Notes: a model not told the origin generated them from the sequence alone. 64,000 bases of DNA from Lachnoclostridium sp. An169 (GCF_002160525.1 NZ_NFKT01000027.1:1-64000), one strand, 5' to 3'. Shown: positions 35,018-44,341, counted from the first letter of the stretch. Made by a program: numbers and translations.

Positions 35018-35738
35018 AAAACTGTTCCGCAGCGTTACCGCTTTGCTTGCCGCCCTTGTACTCATGGGCGGCTTTTCTGTTACCGCTTTTGCGGGCGGCG
35101 GTGATGTGAGCGACGAGCCGCCTACCCCCGTAACCGAAACCGAGCCGGAAGAAACGACGGGCGGCTATGAGCCGCAGCCCTTAACGCCGGAGGGCAACAT
35201 GAGCCTTGTGGACGACATAACGGGCGAAGCGTCCGGCGATAAGCAGTTTATTACCGTCGTTACGAAAAACGGAAACTATTTTTACATCATCATTGACCGC
35301 GCCGAGGACGGAGAAAACACCGTCCATTTCCTCAATCAAGTTGATGAAAAAGACCTTTTGCAGCTTATGGAGGACGAACAGACCGAAGCCCCCGCTTGTA
35401 GCTGTACTGAAAAATGCGTTGCCGGAAGCGTCAACACCGATTGCCCCGTTTGCAGCGTCAATATGAGCGAGTGCGCGGGCAAGGAAGCCGAGCCGGAGCC
35501 GGAAGAAACCGAGCAGCCGGAGCCGGAGGAAGATAAAGGCGGCGGCATGGGCGGTGCTATTCTGCTTGTCGTGCTGCTTCTTGCCGCAGTGGGCGGCGGC
35601 GCGTTCTATTACTTTAAGATTATGAAGCCCAAAAAGGACGCGGCAAAAGGCAGCAGCAACCTTGACGATCTCGATTTTGACGAGGACGACGAGGACGAGG
35701 AAGAATTAGAAACCGAGCAGGAGGACGAGAAAGTATGA
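35007..35738 (+). CDS. DUF4366 family surface/membrane protein
   Basis: 243 residues. Signal peptide KLFRSVTALLAALVLMGGFS cut near AFAGG, an extracellular domain with FITVVTKNGNYFYIIIDRAE and a four-cysteine segment (CSCTEKC...CPVCSVNMSEC), a C-terminal membrane helix (GAILLVVLLLAAVGGGAFYY) and an acidic tail. DUF4366 proteins are standard members of clostridial ICEs and may help the mating channel at the surface. Confidence 0.88.
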   Translation: MKHKKLFRSVTALLAALVLMGGFSVTAFAGGGDVSDEPPTPVTETEPEETTGGYEPQPLTPEGNMSLVDDITGEASGDKQFITVVTKNGNYFYIIIDRAEDGENTVHFLNQVDEKDLLQLMEDEQTEAPACSCTEKCVAGSVNTDCPVCSVNMSECAGKEAEPEPEETEQPEPEEDKGGGMGGAILLVVLLLAAVGGGAFYYFKIMKPKKDAAKGSSNLDDLDFDEDDEDEEELETEQEDEKV

Positions 35739-37810
35739 AACTTGTAATTGCAGAGAAACCGAGCGTCGGGGCGGCGATTGCCGCCGTACTTGGCGCGAAT
35801 GAAAAGCGCAGAGGATATTTTGAGGGCGGCGGCTACCTTGTGTCCTGGTGTATCGGGCATTTGATTAGCCTTGCGGACGCGGCGACCTACAACGAGCAGT
35901 ACCGAAAATGGAAGTATGACGATCTCCCCATTGTCCCGCAGGATTGGCAGTTTACCGTTGCCAACGGCAAGGAGCAGCAGTTTTCCGTACTCAAAGACCT
36001 TATGCACCGCAGCGACGTTTCCGAGATTGTCAATGCGTGCGACAGCGGGCGCGAGGGAGAACTCATTTTTCGCTTTGTCTATGAACAGGCAAATTGCAAA
36101 AAGCCCTTTTCCCGCCTTTGGATTAGCAGTATGGAAGAAAGCGCAATCCGCGAGGGCTTTTCAAACCTCAAAGACGGGCGCAGCTATGACAACCTCTATC
36201 AATCCGCGCTTTGCAGAGCAAAGGCAGATTGGCTTGTCGGGATTAACGCGACCCGCCTTTTCTCTATCCTCTATCACAAAACGCTGAATGTCGGCAGAGT
36301 GCAGACGCCCACCCTTACCATGCTGGTAAACCGCGACTATGCGATCAGCAGCTTTAAGAAAGAAAAATATCATGTTGTCCGTCTGGACGCGGGCGGTGTT
36401 TCGGCTTTGTCCGAAAGGTTGAACGACGAAGCGGCAGCGCAGCAGATGAAAGCGGCTTGCGAGAAATCGCAAGCCGTTTGTACTTCCCTCAAAAAAGAGA
36501 AAAAGACCGTTGCACCGCCGAAGCTGTTTGACCTTACCGCGTTGCAGCGCGAAGCCAACCGCCTGTACGGGTTTACGGCGAAACAGACCCTTGATTATGC
36601 GCAAGCCCTCTATGAAAAGCGGCTTTTGACCTATCCCCGCACCGACAGCAAATATATCACTTCCGATATGCAGGACAGCACAAAGGAACTCATTACCGGG
36701 CTTTGTTCGCTGCTTCCCTTTATGCGGGACGTGAAGCTGCAAGCAGACCTTACAAGGGTTTGCGACAACAGCAAAGTAACCGACCACCACGCTATTTTGC
36801 CGACAGCCGAGTTTTTGAAAACGGGCTTTTCTTCCCTTACCGACAGCGAAACAAAACTTATGACCCTTGTATGCGCGAAGCTGCTTTGCGCCGCAGCCGC
36901 GCCCTATGAATATGAAGCGGTTACGGCGGTTATCTCTTGCGGCGGTTATACCTTTACCGCAAAGGGAAAGACGACGCTTTGCGAGGGGTGGCGTGAGATT
37001 GAAAAGCTGTCCCGCGCCGCGTCCGAGGAACAGGACGAGGACGCAGAGCCGGAAACCGTTTTGCCGCCGCTTGCCGAGGGGCAGACCTTTGACAATCCGG
37101 CAGCGGAGATCTCCGAGTGTTACACGCAGCCCCCGAAAGCATATACCGAAGATACGCTTCTGTCCGCTATGGAGAACGCGGGCAAGGAAGAAACGCCGGA
37201 GGACGCAGAGCGCAAAGGGTTAGGCACTACCGCAACGCGGGCGGGTATCATTGAAAAACTCATTAGTGCGGGCTTTGCCGAGCGCAAGGGCAAAAAGCTA
37301 ATCCCCACAAAGGACGGGTATAACCTTGCCGCTATCCTGCCCGACAGCCTTACGTCCCCGCAGCTTACGGCAGAATGGGAAACGCGCCTTACCGGGATTG
37401 CAAAGGGCAGCGACAGCCCCGCCGACTTCATGCGCGGGATTGAGGAAATGACAGCGGGGCTTGTCAAGACCTATTCCGCGATTTCCGAGGATAAAGCGAA
37501 GCTGTTTACCCCGCAGCGGGAAGCAATCGGCACTTGCCCCCGTTGCGGCGCGGCGGTTTACGAGGGCAAGAAAAACTTTTACTGCTCCGACAGGGCTTGC
37601 AGCTTTGTGATGTGGAAGAATGACCGCTTTTTTGAGCAGCGCAAAAAGGCTTTCACAAAGGCGATTGCCGCCGCCCTTTTGAAAGACGGAAAGGTAAAAA
37701 TCAAAGGTATGTACTCGACCAAGACGGGAAAGACCTTTGACGGAGTTGTGCTGCTTGCCGACACAGGCGGCAAGTATGTAAACTTCCGCGTCGAGCAGAA
37801 CCGAAAATGA
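35735..37810 (+). CDS. topB: DNA topoisomerase III
   Basis: 691 residues, type IA topoisomerase. N-terminal Toprim (LVIAEKPSVGAAIAAVLGAN; ACDSGREGELIF), active-site Tyr300 in LTYPRTDSKYIT, and a C-terminal zinc-finger remnant CPRCGAAVYEGK...CSDRAC. Coupled to DUF4366 and the VLP gene by 4-base overlaps. It presumably resolves or relaxes ICE DNA during transfer. Confidence 0.95.
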   Translation: MKLVIAEKPSVGAAIAAVLGANEKRRGYFEGGGYLVSWCIGHLISLADAATYNEQYRKWKYDDLPIVPQDWQFTVANGKEQQFSVLKDLMHRSDVSEIVNACDSGREGELIFRFVYEQANCKKPFSRLWISSMEESAIREGFSNLKDGRSYDNLYQSALCRAKADWLVGINATRLFSILYHKTLNVGRVQTPTLTMLVNRDYAISSFKKEKYHVVRLDAGGVSALSERLNDEAAAQQMKAACEKSQAVCTSLKKEKKTVAPPKLFDLTALQREANRLYGFTAKQTLDYAQALYEKRLLTYPRTDSKYITSDMQDSTKELITGLCSLLPFMRDVKLQADLTRVCDNSKVTDHHAILPTAEFLKTGFSSLTDSETKLMTLVCAKLLCAAAAPYEYEAVTAVISCGGYTFTAKGKTTLCEGWREIEKLSRAASEEQDEDAEPETVLPPLAEGQTFDNPAAEISECYTQPPKAYTEDTLLSAMENAGKEETPEDAERKGLGTTATRAGIIEKLISAGFAERKGKKLIPTKDGYNLAAILPDSLTSPQLTAEWETRLTGIAKGSDSPADFMRGIEEMTAGLVKTYSAISEDKAKLFTPQREAIGTCPRCGAAVYEGKKNFYCSDRACSFVMWKNDRFFEQRKKAFTKAIAAALLKDGKVKIKGMYSTKTGKTFDGVVLLADTGGKYVNFRVEQNRK

Positions 37811-38175
37811 TAAGGCTTGATGAAAAGCAATACCGCGCCGTAAAGAAAATGACCCGCGCCGCTTGTGCAAACAACGATTGCGGGAATTGTCTGCTGCTGG
37901 ACGACGGGGAAACTTGCGTGTGTGTGCAGAGTATCAGCTATTCGCTGTTATGCCGCTATTTCCGCGAAGCGGTATTACCCGCCGACAGGCAGCTTTGCGA
38001 ACAGATCACCCGCAGCGGGGAAACCGATTTGAAGCGTTGCGCGGTATGCGGCAGCACGTTTGCGGCGGGCAGCAACCGGGCGAAATACTGCCCCGATTGC
38101 GCGGCAAAGATACGCCGCAGACAGAAAGCCCAAAGCGAGAGAAACAGGCGTTTACGGATAAAAACAACTACATAG
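37807..38175 (+). CDS. Cys-rich VLP domain protein (ICE copy)
   Basis: 122 residues. CANNDCGNCLLLDDGETCVC, SISYSLLCRYFREAVLPAD and CAVCGSTFAAGSNRAKYCPDC match the E1 copy at 10284 and the E0 copy at 51552. Starts in the topB stop codon overlap. Probably zinc binding, role unknown. Confidence 0.87.
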   Translation: MIRLDEKQYRAVKKMTRAACANNDCGNCLLLDDGETCVCVQSISYSLLCRYFREAVLPADRQLCEQITRSGETDLKRCAVCGSTFAAGSNRAKYCPDCAAKIRRRQKAQSERNRRLRIKTTT

Positions 38176-38270
38176 CAAGCACAGCAAACGAGTACCCGTT
38201 TGCGAGAAATGCCCGCGCTTCCCATAGAGAGCGCGGGCATTTTGCTTGTTGGGATAGTCCCAAACCCTTA
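38171..38270 (+). other. oriT-like repeat, copy 1, interrupted by a terminator
   Basis: TAGCAAGCACAGCAAACGAG continues into a 20-base near-palindrome (38184-38203), and after a terminator hairpin GCTTGTTGGGATAGTCCCAA is followed by ACCCTTA (38245-38270). Without the hairpin this equals the minus strand of 43711-43776. TTGGGA (38249-38254) pairs with TCCCAA (38258-38263) next to AACCC. Confidence 0.65.
38207..38243 (+). terminator. terminator inside oriT-like copy 1
   Basis: AAATGCCCGCGCT pairs with AGCGCGGGCATTT around a 10-base loop, ending in TTTT. It closes the topB-VLP transcript. Confidence 0.85.
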
Positions 38271-38299
38271 AAAATCGAGAAAGGACGTGATGAAACAAT

Positions 38300-41200
38300 A
38301 TGCCGTATTCTTCATACGACCATGACAAATTGGAAACCGCCGAAACCATGCGGATAGAACGCCGGATATATTTTGAAGCAAAGGACGGGGATATTGCCCC
38401 CTATGTTTCCTTGCCGCCGGAGCAGCTACACGCCATGCGCGAGGAAAGCGCGGCAGCGGAACAGGCGATTTTTAACGATCTCTCAAGCCGCGCCGCCGCA
38501 TGGGAGGAACAGGCGGGCAAAACGCTTTTGCTTGACAAAGCGATTGAATACACAAGGACAACCGTTGTGCAGCACACCGCTAACGAGTGGCAGACCACCG
38601 AGCATAACCGCCATATTCGCAGCAACCGGGTATATCAGATGAATTACTACATTTACGAGAATACCCGCTACGACAAAGAAGCGCAGAAATCTATCCCGTA
38701 TTCATGGACGCTTACATGGAGCGTGCGCACCAACAGCCCAAGCAGAACCCAAGCGAAGATTGCCGGACAAGATAGAAAGGTTTTCACCGACAAGGCAGCT
38801 ATGGAAAAGTATCTGAATGGGCGTATCAAAGCGTATGACCGCTTGTTTACGGAAATCTCCCCGCCTATCCCGCAGGAGTACGCCGACTATTTCAAAGTAA
38901 ACGGTATGCTCATGCCGGACTACACCATAGAGGGCGAAGAACCCCCGCAGCAGCAGCAACAGGCGGCAGCTATCCCCGAAACTACCGGGCAGGAAAAGGA
39001 GCGTGAACACATGAGCGAACAGTTTTCTATTATGATTGGCAACCGCAGCCGTTTTGAAGCGGGCGACCCAAGCGGCTATTGGCTGGATATGCCCGCCACA
39101 AAGGAGCAGCTTCACGAAGCCATGCAGAGCGTCGGCATTACCGCCGATAACCCGCAGGATTTTTCCATTCGCGGCTTTTCCGACGACCCGGAGAAACATA
39201 TTGCCTTGCCTTATGAAATGGTATGCGCCGCCGACGTGGACGAACTCAATTTTCTTGCGGCGCGGCTCGAACAGCTTGACCCCGCCGAGGTTGGCAAGCT
39301 GAACGCAGCTTTGCAGCAGAAAAACGGGCTTGCAAATATTGGACAGGTAATTGACTTCACCTACAACGTGGATTTTTACGTCCATATCCCCGAAGTACAT
39401 AACTACCACGATTTGGGCGACTATTACTTAAATCAATCCGGCATGGTACAAATGCCCGAAGAATGGAAAGGCGGCATTGACCTTTCTACTTTTGGCAGGA
39501 ACGCTGCCGCGCAGGAAAAAGGCGCGTTTACCGAGTACGGCTATATCGTGGAAAGCGGCGACGAGTGGGAGCGTCAGTTTGAGGGGCGCGAAGTGCCGGA
39601 AGAATACCGCATTATGAGTTACCCGCAGCCGGAGCGCGGCGAACAGGACAAAGCCTATATGGACGCAGCCGAAACGCAGCAAGCAGACGCACAGGCCGCA
39701 GAGCCGCAGCAGCCCCGCCCCGTCGTCCCCATTATCCTTACTTCCGAAAAGCCCGCCGAAAAGGTAAAGGAGATCACCGCGCGTTTGGAACAGGGCGTAC
39801 AGGCGATTTTTGACAGCGACCGCTACAAAGAGTTTCTAACCGCTATGTCAAAGTTCCATGATTATAGTTTGAATAACACTATCCTAATTGCTATGCAGGG
39901 CGGCAATTTGGTAATGGGCTTCCGTCAATGGGAAAAGGAGTTTGACCGCCATGTAAAGAAAGGCGAGAAAGGCATTAAAATCTTTGCCCCCGCGCCCTAC
40001 AAGGTGAAAAAGCTGGTTGATAAAATCGACCCCGAAACGAGAAAGCCCATGCTTGACCGCGAGGGAAAAGTGGTAAAGGAAGAAAAGGAAATCACCGTCC
40101 CCGCCTTTAAGGTTATAACCGTCTTTGATATTTCGCAGACCGAGGGCAAGGAGTTTCCCGACCTTTCCGTTAAACCGCTGCTTGCCGATGTGGAGCAGTA
40201 CGAGGATTTTTTCGCCGCCCTTGAAAAAGCGTCCCCCGTCCCGATTGCATTTGAGCAGATCACAAACGGCGCAAATGGGTATTTCAGTTTGACCGACAAG
40301 CGTATTGCAATCAAAGAGGGCGTGAGTGAATTACAGGCGGTAAAGACCGCCATTCACGAAATCGCCCATGCGAAGCTGCACGACGTAGACTTAAACGCCC
40401 CGCCGGAGCAGCAAAACCGCGTTGACCGCCATACCTGCGAGGTAGAAGCGGAAAGCGTCGCTTATACGGTTTGCCAGCATTTCGGCCTTGATACTTCCGA
40501 TTACTCTTTCGGCTATGTGGCTGGTTGGAGCAGCGGCAAGGAAATGACCGAGTTAAAAGCGTCCCTTGAAACAATACAGACCACCGCAAAGGAACTCATT
40601 ACCGAGATTGAGGGGCATTTTACCGAGTTGCAGCAGCAGCGGCAAGCCGAGCAGGAGCAGGGCGATACCTTTTCCATTTATCAGTTAAAGCGCGGGGACG
40701 AAACAAGGGACTTGCGCTTTGAGCCTTATGACCGTCTGCAAGCGGCTGGACTTACCATTGACCGGGTAAATTATGAACTCGTCTATACTGCACCGCTTAC
40801 AAAGGATATGACGCTGGGCGACATTTGGGAAAGGTTTAATATCGACCACCCCGCCGACTTTAAGGGGCATAGCCTTTCCGTTTCCGACATTGTTGTGCTT
40901 CATCAGAACGACGAGGACACCGCCCACTATGTAGACAGTATCGGTTTTCAGCAAGTGCCGGAGTTTTTGCAGGAGCAGCAGACCCCCGTATTTGACAAGC
41001 TGCCGCCCGAACAGCAGCAAGCCTTGTCCGACACCGTACAAGACACTTTGCAAATGCTGGTTGACGCAGACAAGCGGATTTATGGCGACGTTACGGGCAA
41101 GACCCTTGAAGCAATCGCGGCGCAAGGATATTCCTACAAGGACGGGCAGCTTGAAAAGCAGCAGCCGGAAGCGACCCCCGACAGCCTTTTGACGGGTGAA

Positions 41201-41650
41201 ACCGTTAGAACGCCGAGGGGCAATTTTCATATTACCGATATGAGCCGTGAACAGATCGAAGCGGCGGGATTTGGTTTTCACCATGCGTCGGAGGACGGGA
41301 AGTATCTCATTATGGGGAATGGCACACAGGCTTATGCCATAGCCGCCGAGCAGCCGCAGCGGGATAATCCCTTAAAGCACGTCGAGGACACCATAGAGCA
41401 GAACGACAACAATTTTGACGGGCTTATCAACAATACGCCGCAAACGCCCACCGTTGCAGATTTTGAGCAGCGGGCAAAGGCGGGGGAAGCGATTTCCGTT
41501 ACCGACCTTGCAAAAGCGGTAAAAGCCGAGAAACGGGAACAGCCGCAGAAAAAACCGTCCATTTTGAAGAAGCTGGACGAATACAAGAAACAGGCGGCGC
41601 AGCAGCCGAAAGATAAACAGAAAGAGCATAAAAAGGATTTGGAGGTTTGA
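38300..41650 (+). CDS. large antirestriction fusion protein (ArdA-like, ArdC, YodL domains)
   Basis: 1116 residues. Residues 1-230: an uncharacterised N-terminal region. About 240-450: ArdA-like (FSIMIGNRSRFEAGDPSGYW, PEEYRIMSYPQPE). About 495-780: ArdC-type with an ssDNA-binding segment (FHDYSLNNTILIAMQGGNLV) and a metallopeptidase motif HEIAHAK at 686-692. About 805-900: a YodL-like segment (FSIYQLKRGDETRDLRFEPY). The C-terminus is polar. Such proteins protect entering single strands from restriction. AAAAGGAG (38994) and ATG (39011) inside the gene could start a shorter form at the ArdA part. Confidence 0.87.
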   Translation: MPYSSYDHDKLETAETMRIERRIYFEAKDGDIAPYVSLPPEQLHAMREESAAAEQAIFNDLSSRAAAWEEQAGKTLLLDKAIEYTRTTVVQHTANEWQTTEHNRHIRSNRVYQMNYYIYENTRYDKEAQKSIPYSWTLTWSVRTNSPSRTQAKIAGQDRKVFTDKAAMEKYLNGRIKAYDRLFTEISPPIPQEYADYFKVNGMLMPDYTIEGEEPPQQQQQAAAIPETTGQEKEREHMSEQFSIMIGNRSRFEAGDPSGYWLDMPATKEQLHEAMQSVGITADNPQDFSIRGFSDDPEKHIALPYEMVCAADVDELNFLAARLEQLDPAEVGKLNAALQQKNGLANIGQVIDFTYNVDFYVHIPEVHNYHDLGDYYLNQSGMVQMPEEWKGGIDLSTFGRNAAAQEKGAFTEYGYIVESGDEWERQFEGREVPEEYRIMSYPQPERGEQDKAYMDAAETQQADAQAAEPQQPRPVVPIILTSEKPAEKVKEITARLEQGVQAIFDSDRYKEFLTAMSKFHDYSLNNTILIAMQGGNLVMGFRQWEKEFDRHVKKGEKGIKIFAPAPYKVKKLVDKIDPETRKPMLDREGKVVKEEKEITVPAFKVITVFDISQTEGKEFPDLSVKPLLADVEQYEDFFAALEKASPVPIAFEQITNGANGYFSLTDKRIAIKEGVSELQAVKTAIHEIAHAKLHDVDLNAPPEQQNRVDRHTCEVEAESVAYTVCQHFGLDTSDYSFGYVAGWSSGKEMTELKASLETIQTTAKELITEIEGHFTELQQQRQAEQEQGDTFSIYQLKRGDETRDLRFEPYDRLQAAGLTIDRVNYELVYTAPLTKDMTLGDIWERFNIDHPADFKGHSLSVSDIVVLHQNDEDTAHYVDSIGFQQVPEFLQEQQTPVFDKLPPEQQQALSDTVQDTLQMLVDADKRIYGDVTGKTLEAIAAQGYSYKDGQLEKQQPEATPDSLLTGETVRTPRGNFHITDMSREQIEAAGFGFHHASEDGKYLIMGNGTQAYAIAAEQPQRDNPLKHVEDTIEQNDNNFDGLINNTPQTPTVADFEQRAKAGEAISVTDLAKAVKAEKREQPQKKPSILKKLDEYKKQAAQQPKDKQKEHKKDLEV

Positions 41651-41654
41651 TAGC

Positions 41655-41864
41655 ATGAATACCCGCTTTACCATTGAGGAAGAAAACATTGTTGCGATCT
41701 ACGCCGAGGACAGCCGGGAAACAACGCTTGAAAATATCCTTGCCGCCATGCCCTACATGGACGAGGATATGCGCCAGCTTGCCGCCGCAGCGGTGAACAA
41801 GCTGCAAGCCATGACGGACAGCGAGTTTTCCGAAAGGGAGTTTATCTTGACCGACGAGGAATAG
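41655..41864 (+). CDS. transposon-transfer assisting protein (TTRAP family)
   Basis: 69 residues: RFTIEEENIVAIYAEDSRET, then ENILAAMPYMDEDMRQLAAA, the TTRAP signature. It starts 5 bases after the antirestriction gene with GGAGG overlapping that gene's end. Associated with ICE transfer; mechanism unknown. Confidence 0.85.
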   Translation: MNTRFTIEEENIVAIYAEDSRETTLENILAAMPYMDEDMRQLAAAAVNKLQAMTDSEFSEREFILTDEE

Positions 41865-41872
41865 CCCATAGA

Positions 41873-41923
41873 GAACAGGGGCGCGGTTGCCGATTTCCGG
41901 CACCGCGCCCCTGTTCTTTTTTT
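41873..41923. terminator. strong bidirectional terminator
   Basis: GAACAGGGGCGCGGT pairs with ACCGCGCCCCTGTTC, then TTTTTTT. It ends the rightward transfer operon before the convergent relaxase gene. Confidence 0.92.
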
Positions 41924-42065
41924 GTCCTTGCGTGGACAATTAGAAAGCCGTTTTTGCGGGTTTGAATATACTTTATCGTCTATGTCGTTTTCATGCGCTG
42001 GAAGCCGCAGAAACACAGGCGTTTTCAGCCCTTAACATTCCACTTGCCACCCCATGTTTTGCGCC

Positions 42066-43400
42066 TTATCGCTCCTGCTCCCGCGCCCTGCTTTGGGACG
42101 GGTAAAGAATACTATCGACGTTCTTTTTGACAACGCCGTATTCCTGCATTTGCTTCTTGGCTTGCCGATAATCTTCATACAATTTGGTTTTCCTGTCGTT
42201 TAAGCTTCTATACTCCTTGCGCAGCGCGGCGAGATCGGGCAGCTTCTTTATCTGCATTTCCTTTAATGCCCTTGCCGCAGCTTCAAACAGGATAATTTCG
42301 CTTTCATGCCCCCGCAGATACTTTTCCTTGTCCGGCGATTTTCGGTATTCATCGTAAATCGGTTTTAACTGTCGGTATGTGGTGGTGTGCTTGATAAGCA
42401 GCGACAAATCAGACATACGCTGTTCCACTTCCTTAACCGCCTTTGCCGCCGCGTCATGGGCGGTCATAATATCCGCAATTTTGCTTTCAAGGTCGCTATA
42501 ATATTCAATCTTGTTTTCGGTCAAGAAGTTCATGCTTTTCGCAGCCTGTTTCAGATTATGGATTTTCGCCCACCGTTCATAGCCCGCCGATTGTTGGGCT
42601 TTGATACTGTTTTCAAGATCGACGACAAGCCGGATTTTCTTATCTTCCCGCAGCGTTTTTGTTTTGGCAACATACACGCCCTTGATACGCTCCTTTATCG
42701 CTTCTTCCGTATAGGCCGCGCCGAGCGTCTTTGTGCGGGTAAACCGTTCCTGTCCGGCAGCGCGAAAGGAAATGTATTTGCCCTGTTTGATTTCATACCC
42801 CATTTCCTGCAAGCGGCGCAGCAGTTCGTCAAAATCTTTCACTTGGGGAATGAGAGTATCTATCGCCGTTTTCAGCTTTGCTTTGTAGCTTGTCCCTTGC
42901 TTTTCGGCGGTGTATTCTGCATAGCTTTTTCCCTTGTCCTGTCCCGGTACGACGACGGATAGCCCATGCTCTTTACATATCCTGTCGCTGGTGCGCCGGA
43001 TAAAGTGATAGCTTTGCTTGTTGGAATGGTACTTTTTGTAGTCAACGAAGCTAACCGCGTTGAAAATCAAGTGATTATGCAGATGGTCTTTATCGACGTG
43101 AGTTGTCAAAACAAACTCATACTTGCCGCCTAATACCGCCCCGGCAAGTTCCATGCCGATTTTGTGCGCTTCTTCCGGTGTGGTTTCTCCCACCGCAAAG
43201 GATTGTATCAAGTGCCGCCCTAAATGTGTGCCGCGATCTCCGGCAGCTTCCCGCGTCCATGCAAACTCAATATCGGCGGTTTCCAGCCCGCAGCCGAAAG
43301 AGGACGCAAGCAGCTTCCCGTCTGTCTTTTCGGGATTTAAGATATAGTCTATCGCAGCCTTTAAGGTTGATTTAATAGGGTGCGTCTTTGTAACCGCCAT
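42066..43400 (-). CDS. relaxase/mobilization nuclease of the ICE
   Basis: 444 residues, MAVTKTHPIKSTLKAAIDYI start. Metal-binding motif THVDKDHLHNHLIFNAVSF near residue 100 and the GTHLGRHLIQSF region near 57 are typical MOBP-type relaxases of Gram-positive ICEs. The C-terminal 250 residues are helical. Its start overlaps mobC by 40 bases. It would nick at the oriT-like region at 43711-43776. Confidence 0.92.
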   Translation of the reverse strand: MAVTKTHPIKSTLKAAIDYILNPEKTDGKLLASSFGCGLETADIEFAWTREAAGDRGTHLGRHLIQSFAVGETTPEEAHKIGMELAGAVLGGKYEFVLTTHVDKDHLHNHLIFNAVSFVDYKKYHSNKQSYHFIRRTSDRICKEHGLSVVVPGQDKGKSYAEYTAEKQGTSYKAKLKTAIDTLIPQVKDFDELLRRLQEMGYEIKQGKYISFRAAGQERFTRTKTLGAAYTEEAIKERIKGVYVAKTKTLREDKKIRLVVDLENSIKAQQSAGYERWAKIHNLKQAAKSMNFLTENKIEYYSDLESKIADIMTAHDAAAKAVKEVEQRMSDLSLLIKHTTTYRQLKPIYDEYRKSPDKEKYLRGHESEIILFEAAARALKEMQIKKLPDLAALRKEYRSLNDRKTKLYEDYRQAKKQMQEYGVVKKNVDSILYPSQSRAREQER

Positions 43401-43690
43401 ATCTCGTCCACCGCCTTTTTAATGTCCTCTATATCCTGCCTGTAAACCGTCCCCGTCGCATTGGCGCGTTTTGCAATTTGGTTGATGTTCCGGCTCACCG
43501 CTTGCAGTTCCCGGATATATGCTTTTGTGTCGCTTCGGTCAACGACAAGAATATACCCGTCTATCGCCATTTTACGGAAGTATGCCCCATACTGCTTTAT
43601 GGGAAGCTGCTTCATCTTCTCGTCGATCAGCCGCTTTTCTTCTTCCGTAACGTAAAACTTCATCTGTATATTTCTCTTTCGGTTTTCCAT
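43361..43690 (-). CDS. mobC: MobC relaxosome protein of the ICE
   Basis: 109 residues. Ribbon-helix-helix N-terminus (NIQMKFYVTEEEKRLIDEKM), then YGAYFRKMAIDGYI and VSRNINQIAKRANATGTVYR, the MobC motif. GGCGGTGCGGAA precedes the ATG. Upstream on the same strand lies the oriT-like repeat, fitting the usual oriT-mobC-relaxase order. Confidence 0.9.
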   Translation of the reverse strand: MENRKRNIQMKFYVTEEEKRLIDEKMKQLPIKQYGAYFRKMAIDGYILVVDRSDTKAYIRELQAVSRNINQIAKRANATGTVYRQDIEDIKKAVDEIWRLQRRTLLNQP

Positions 43691-43710
43691 TTCCGCACCG
43701 CCTTTCGGTA

Positions 43711-43776
43711 TAAGGGTTTGGGATTATCCCAACAAGCATTTTCCGCAAACGGGTACTCGTTTGCTGTGCTTGCTAT
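43711..43776 (-). other. oriT-like repeat, copy 2 (upstream of mobC)
   Basis: On the minus strand: a 20-base near-palindrome (43764-43745) centred on GTAC, then GCTTGTTGGGATAATCCCAA followed by ACCCTTA. TTGGGA/TCCCAA (43732-43718) forms the hairpin. It is the uninterrupted form of the repeat at 38171-38270, in opposite orientation, and sits 20 bases upstream of mobC. Confidence 0.7.
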
Positions 43777-43834
43777 CTACTCCATACCCCCACCGAAAGG
43801 CGGTATTTGTTGCGCGTTCCTTTGATTTTGGACG

Positions 43835-43868
43835 CAAAAAAAGATTGCAGCCGCCATGCGCTGCAATC
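43835..43868 (-). terminator. terminator of the XRE gene
   Basis: On the minus strand GATTGCAGC pairs with GCTGCAATC and runs into TTTTTTT. Confidence 0.88.
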
Positions 43869-43891
43869 TCCCGATTTCTCATATTGTGAGG

Positions 43892-44248
43892 TTAATCCTC
43901 TGCTTTTTCGACTTCCGTTATCTCCCTTGCTGTTGCGGTTACAATCCGTATGCCTTTATCGCTCATACCGTCCAGCAGCGCGTCAAGCTGCCGCCGCCCG
44001 GTGGATTTCTCCGCATTGCTGTTCGGGAAGAAAAATTGATCTACCGAAATATGATACCGGGTTACAAGGTCATAGAATACCTGTAAACTCGGCTGTTGTC
44101 CCTTGTTCTCGATATTCGCAAGGTAGCGCGGGGAAATATATAACTCGTCGCTTACCTTTTTGCGGCTCTCGCCGTATTCATTTCTCGCGGCTTTTATAGC
44201 TGCCCCGAAAGCCTTAAAGTCGTACAATGGTACGGGTCTTTTTGCCAT
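43892..44248 (-). CDS. XRE-family regulator of the ICE
   Basis: 118 residues from the ATG at 44248, 7 bases after AGGGTGA; an ATG at 44254 directly abuts that site. FGAAIKAARNEYGESRKKVS and DELYISPRYLANIENKGQQP form the helix-turn-helix. The C-terminus includes a DALLDGMSDKGIRIVTATARE motif often seen in ICE regulators. It lies between mobC and the divergent resistance-like operon, so it may control transfer genes. Confidence 0.87.
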   Translation of the reverse strand: MAKRPVPLYDFKAFGAAIKAARNEYGESRKKVSDELYISPRYLANIENKGQQPSLQVFYDLVTRYHISVDQFFFPNSNAEKSTGRRQLDALLDGMSDKGIRIVTATAREITEVEKAED

Positions 44249-44341
44249 TTTCATTCACCCTGTTACATTTTACAGTTCACCTTTCTTTTTGGATATGTCC
44301 ACACAATTCATATCATTAGGTTAAATACTTCCTGTTGTGTA

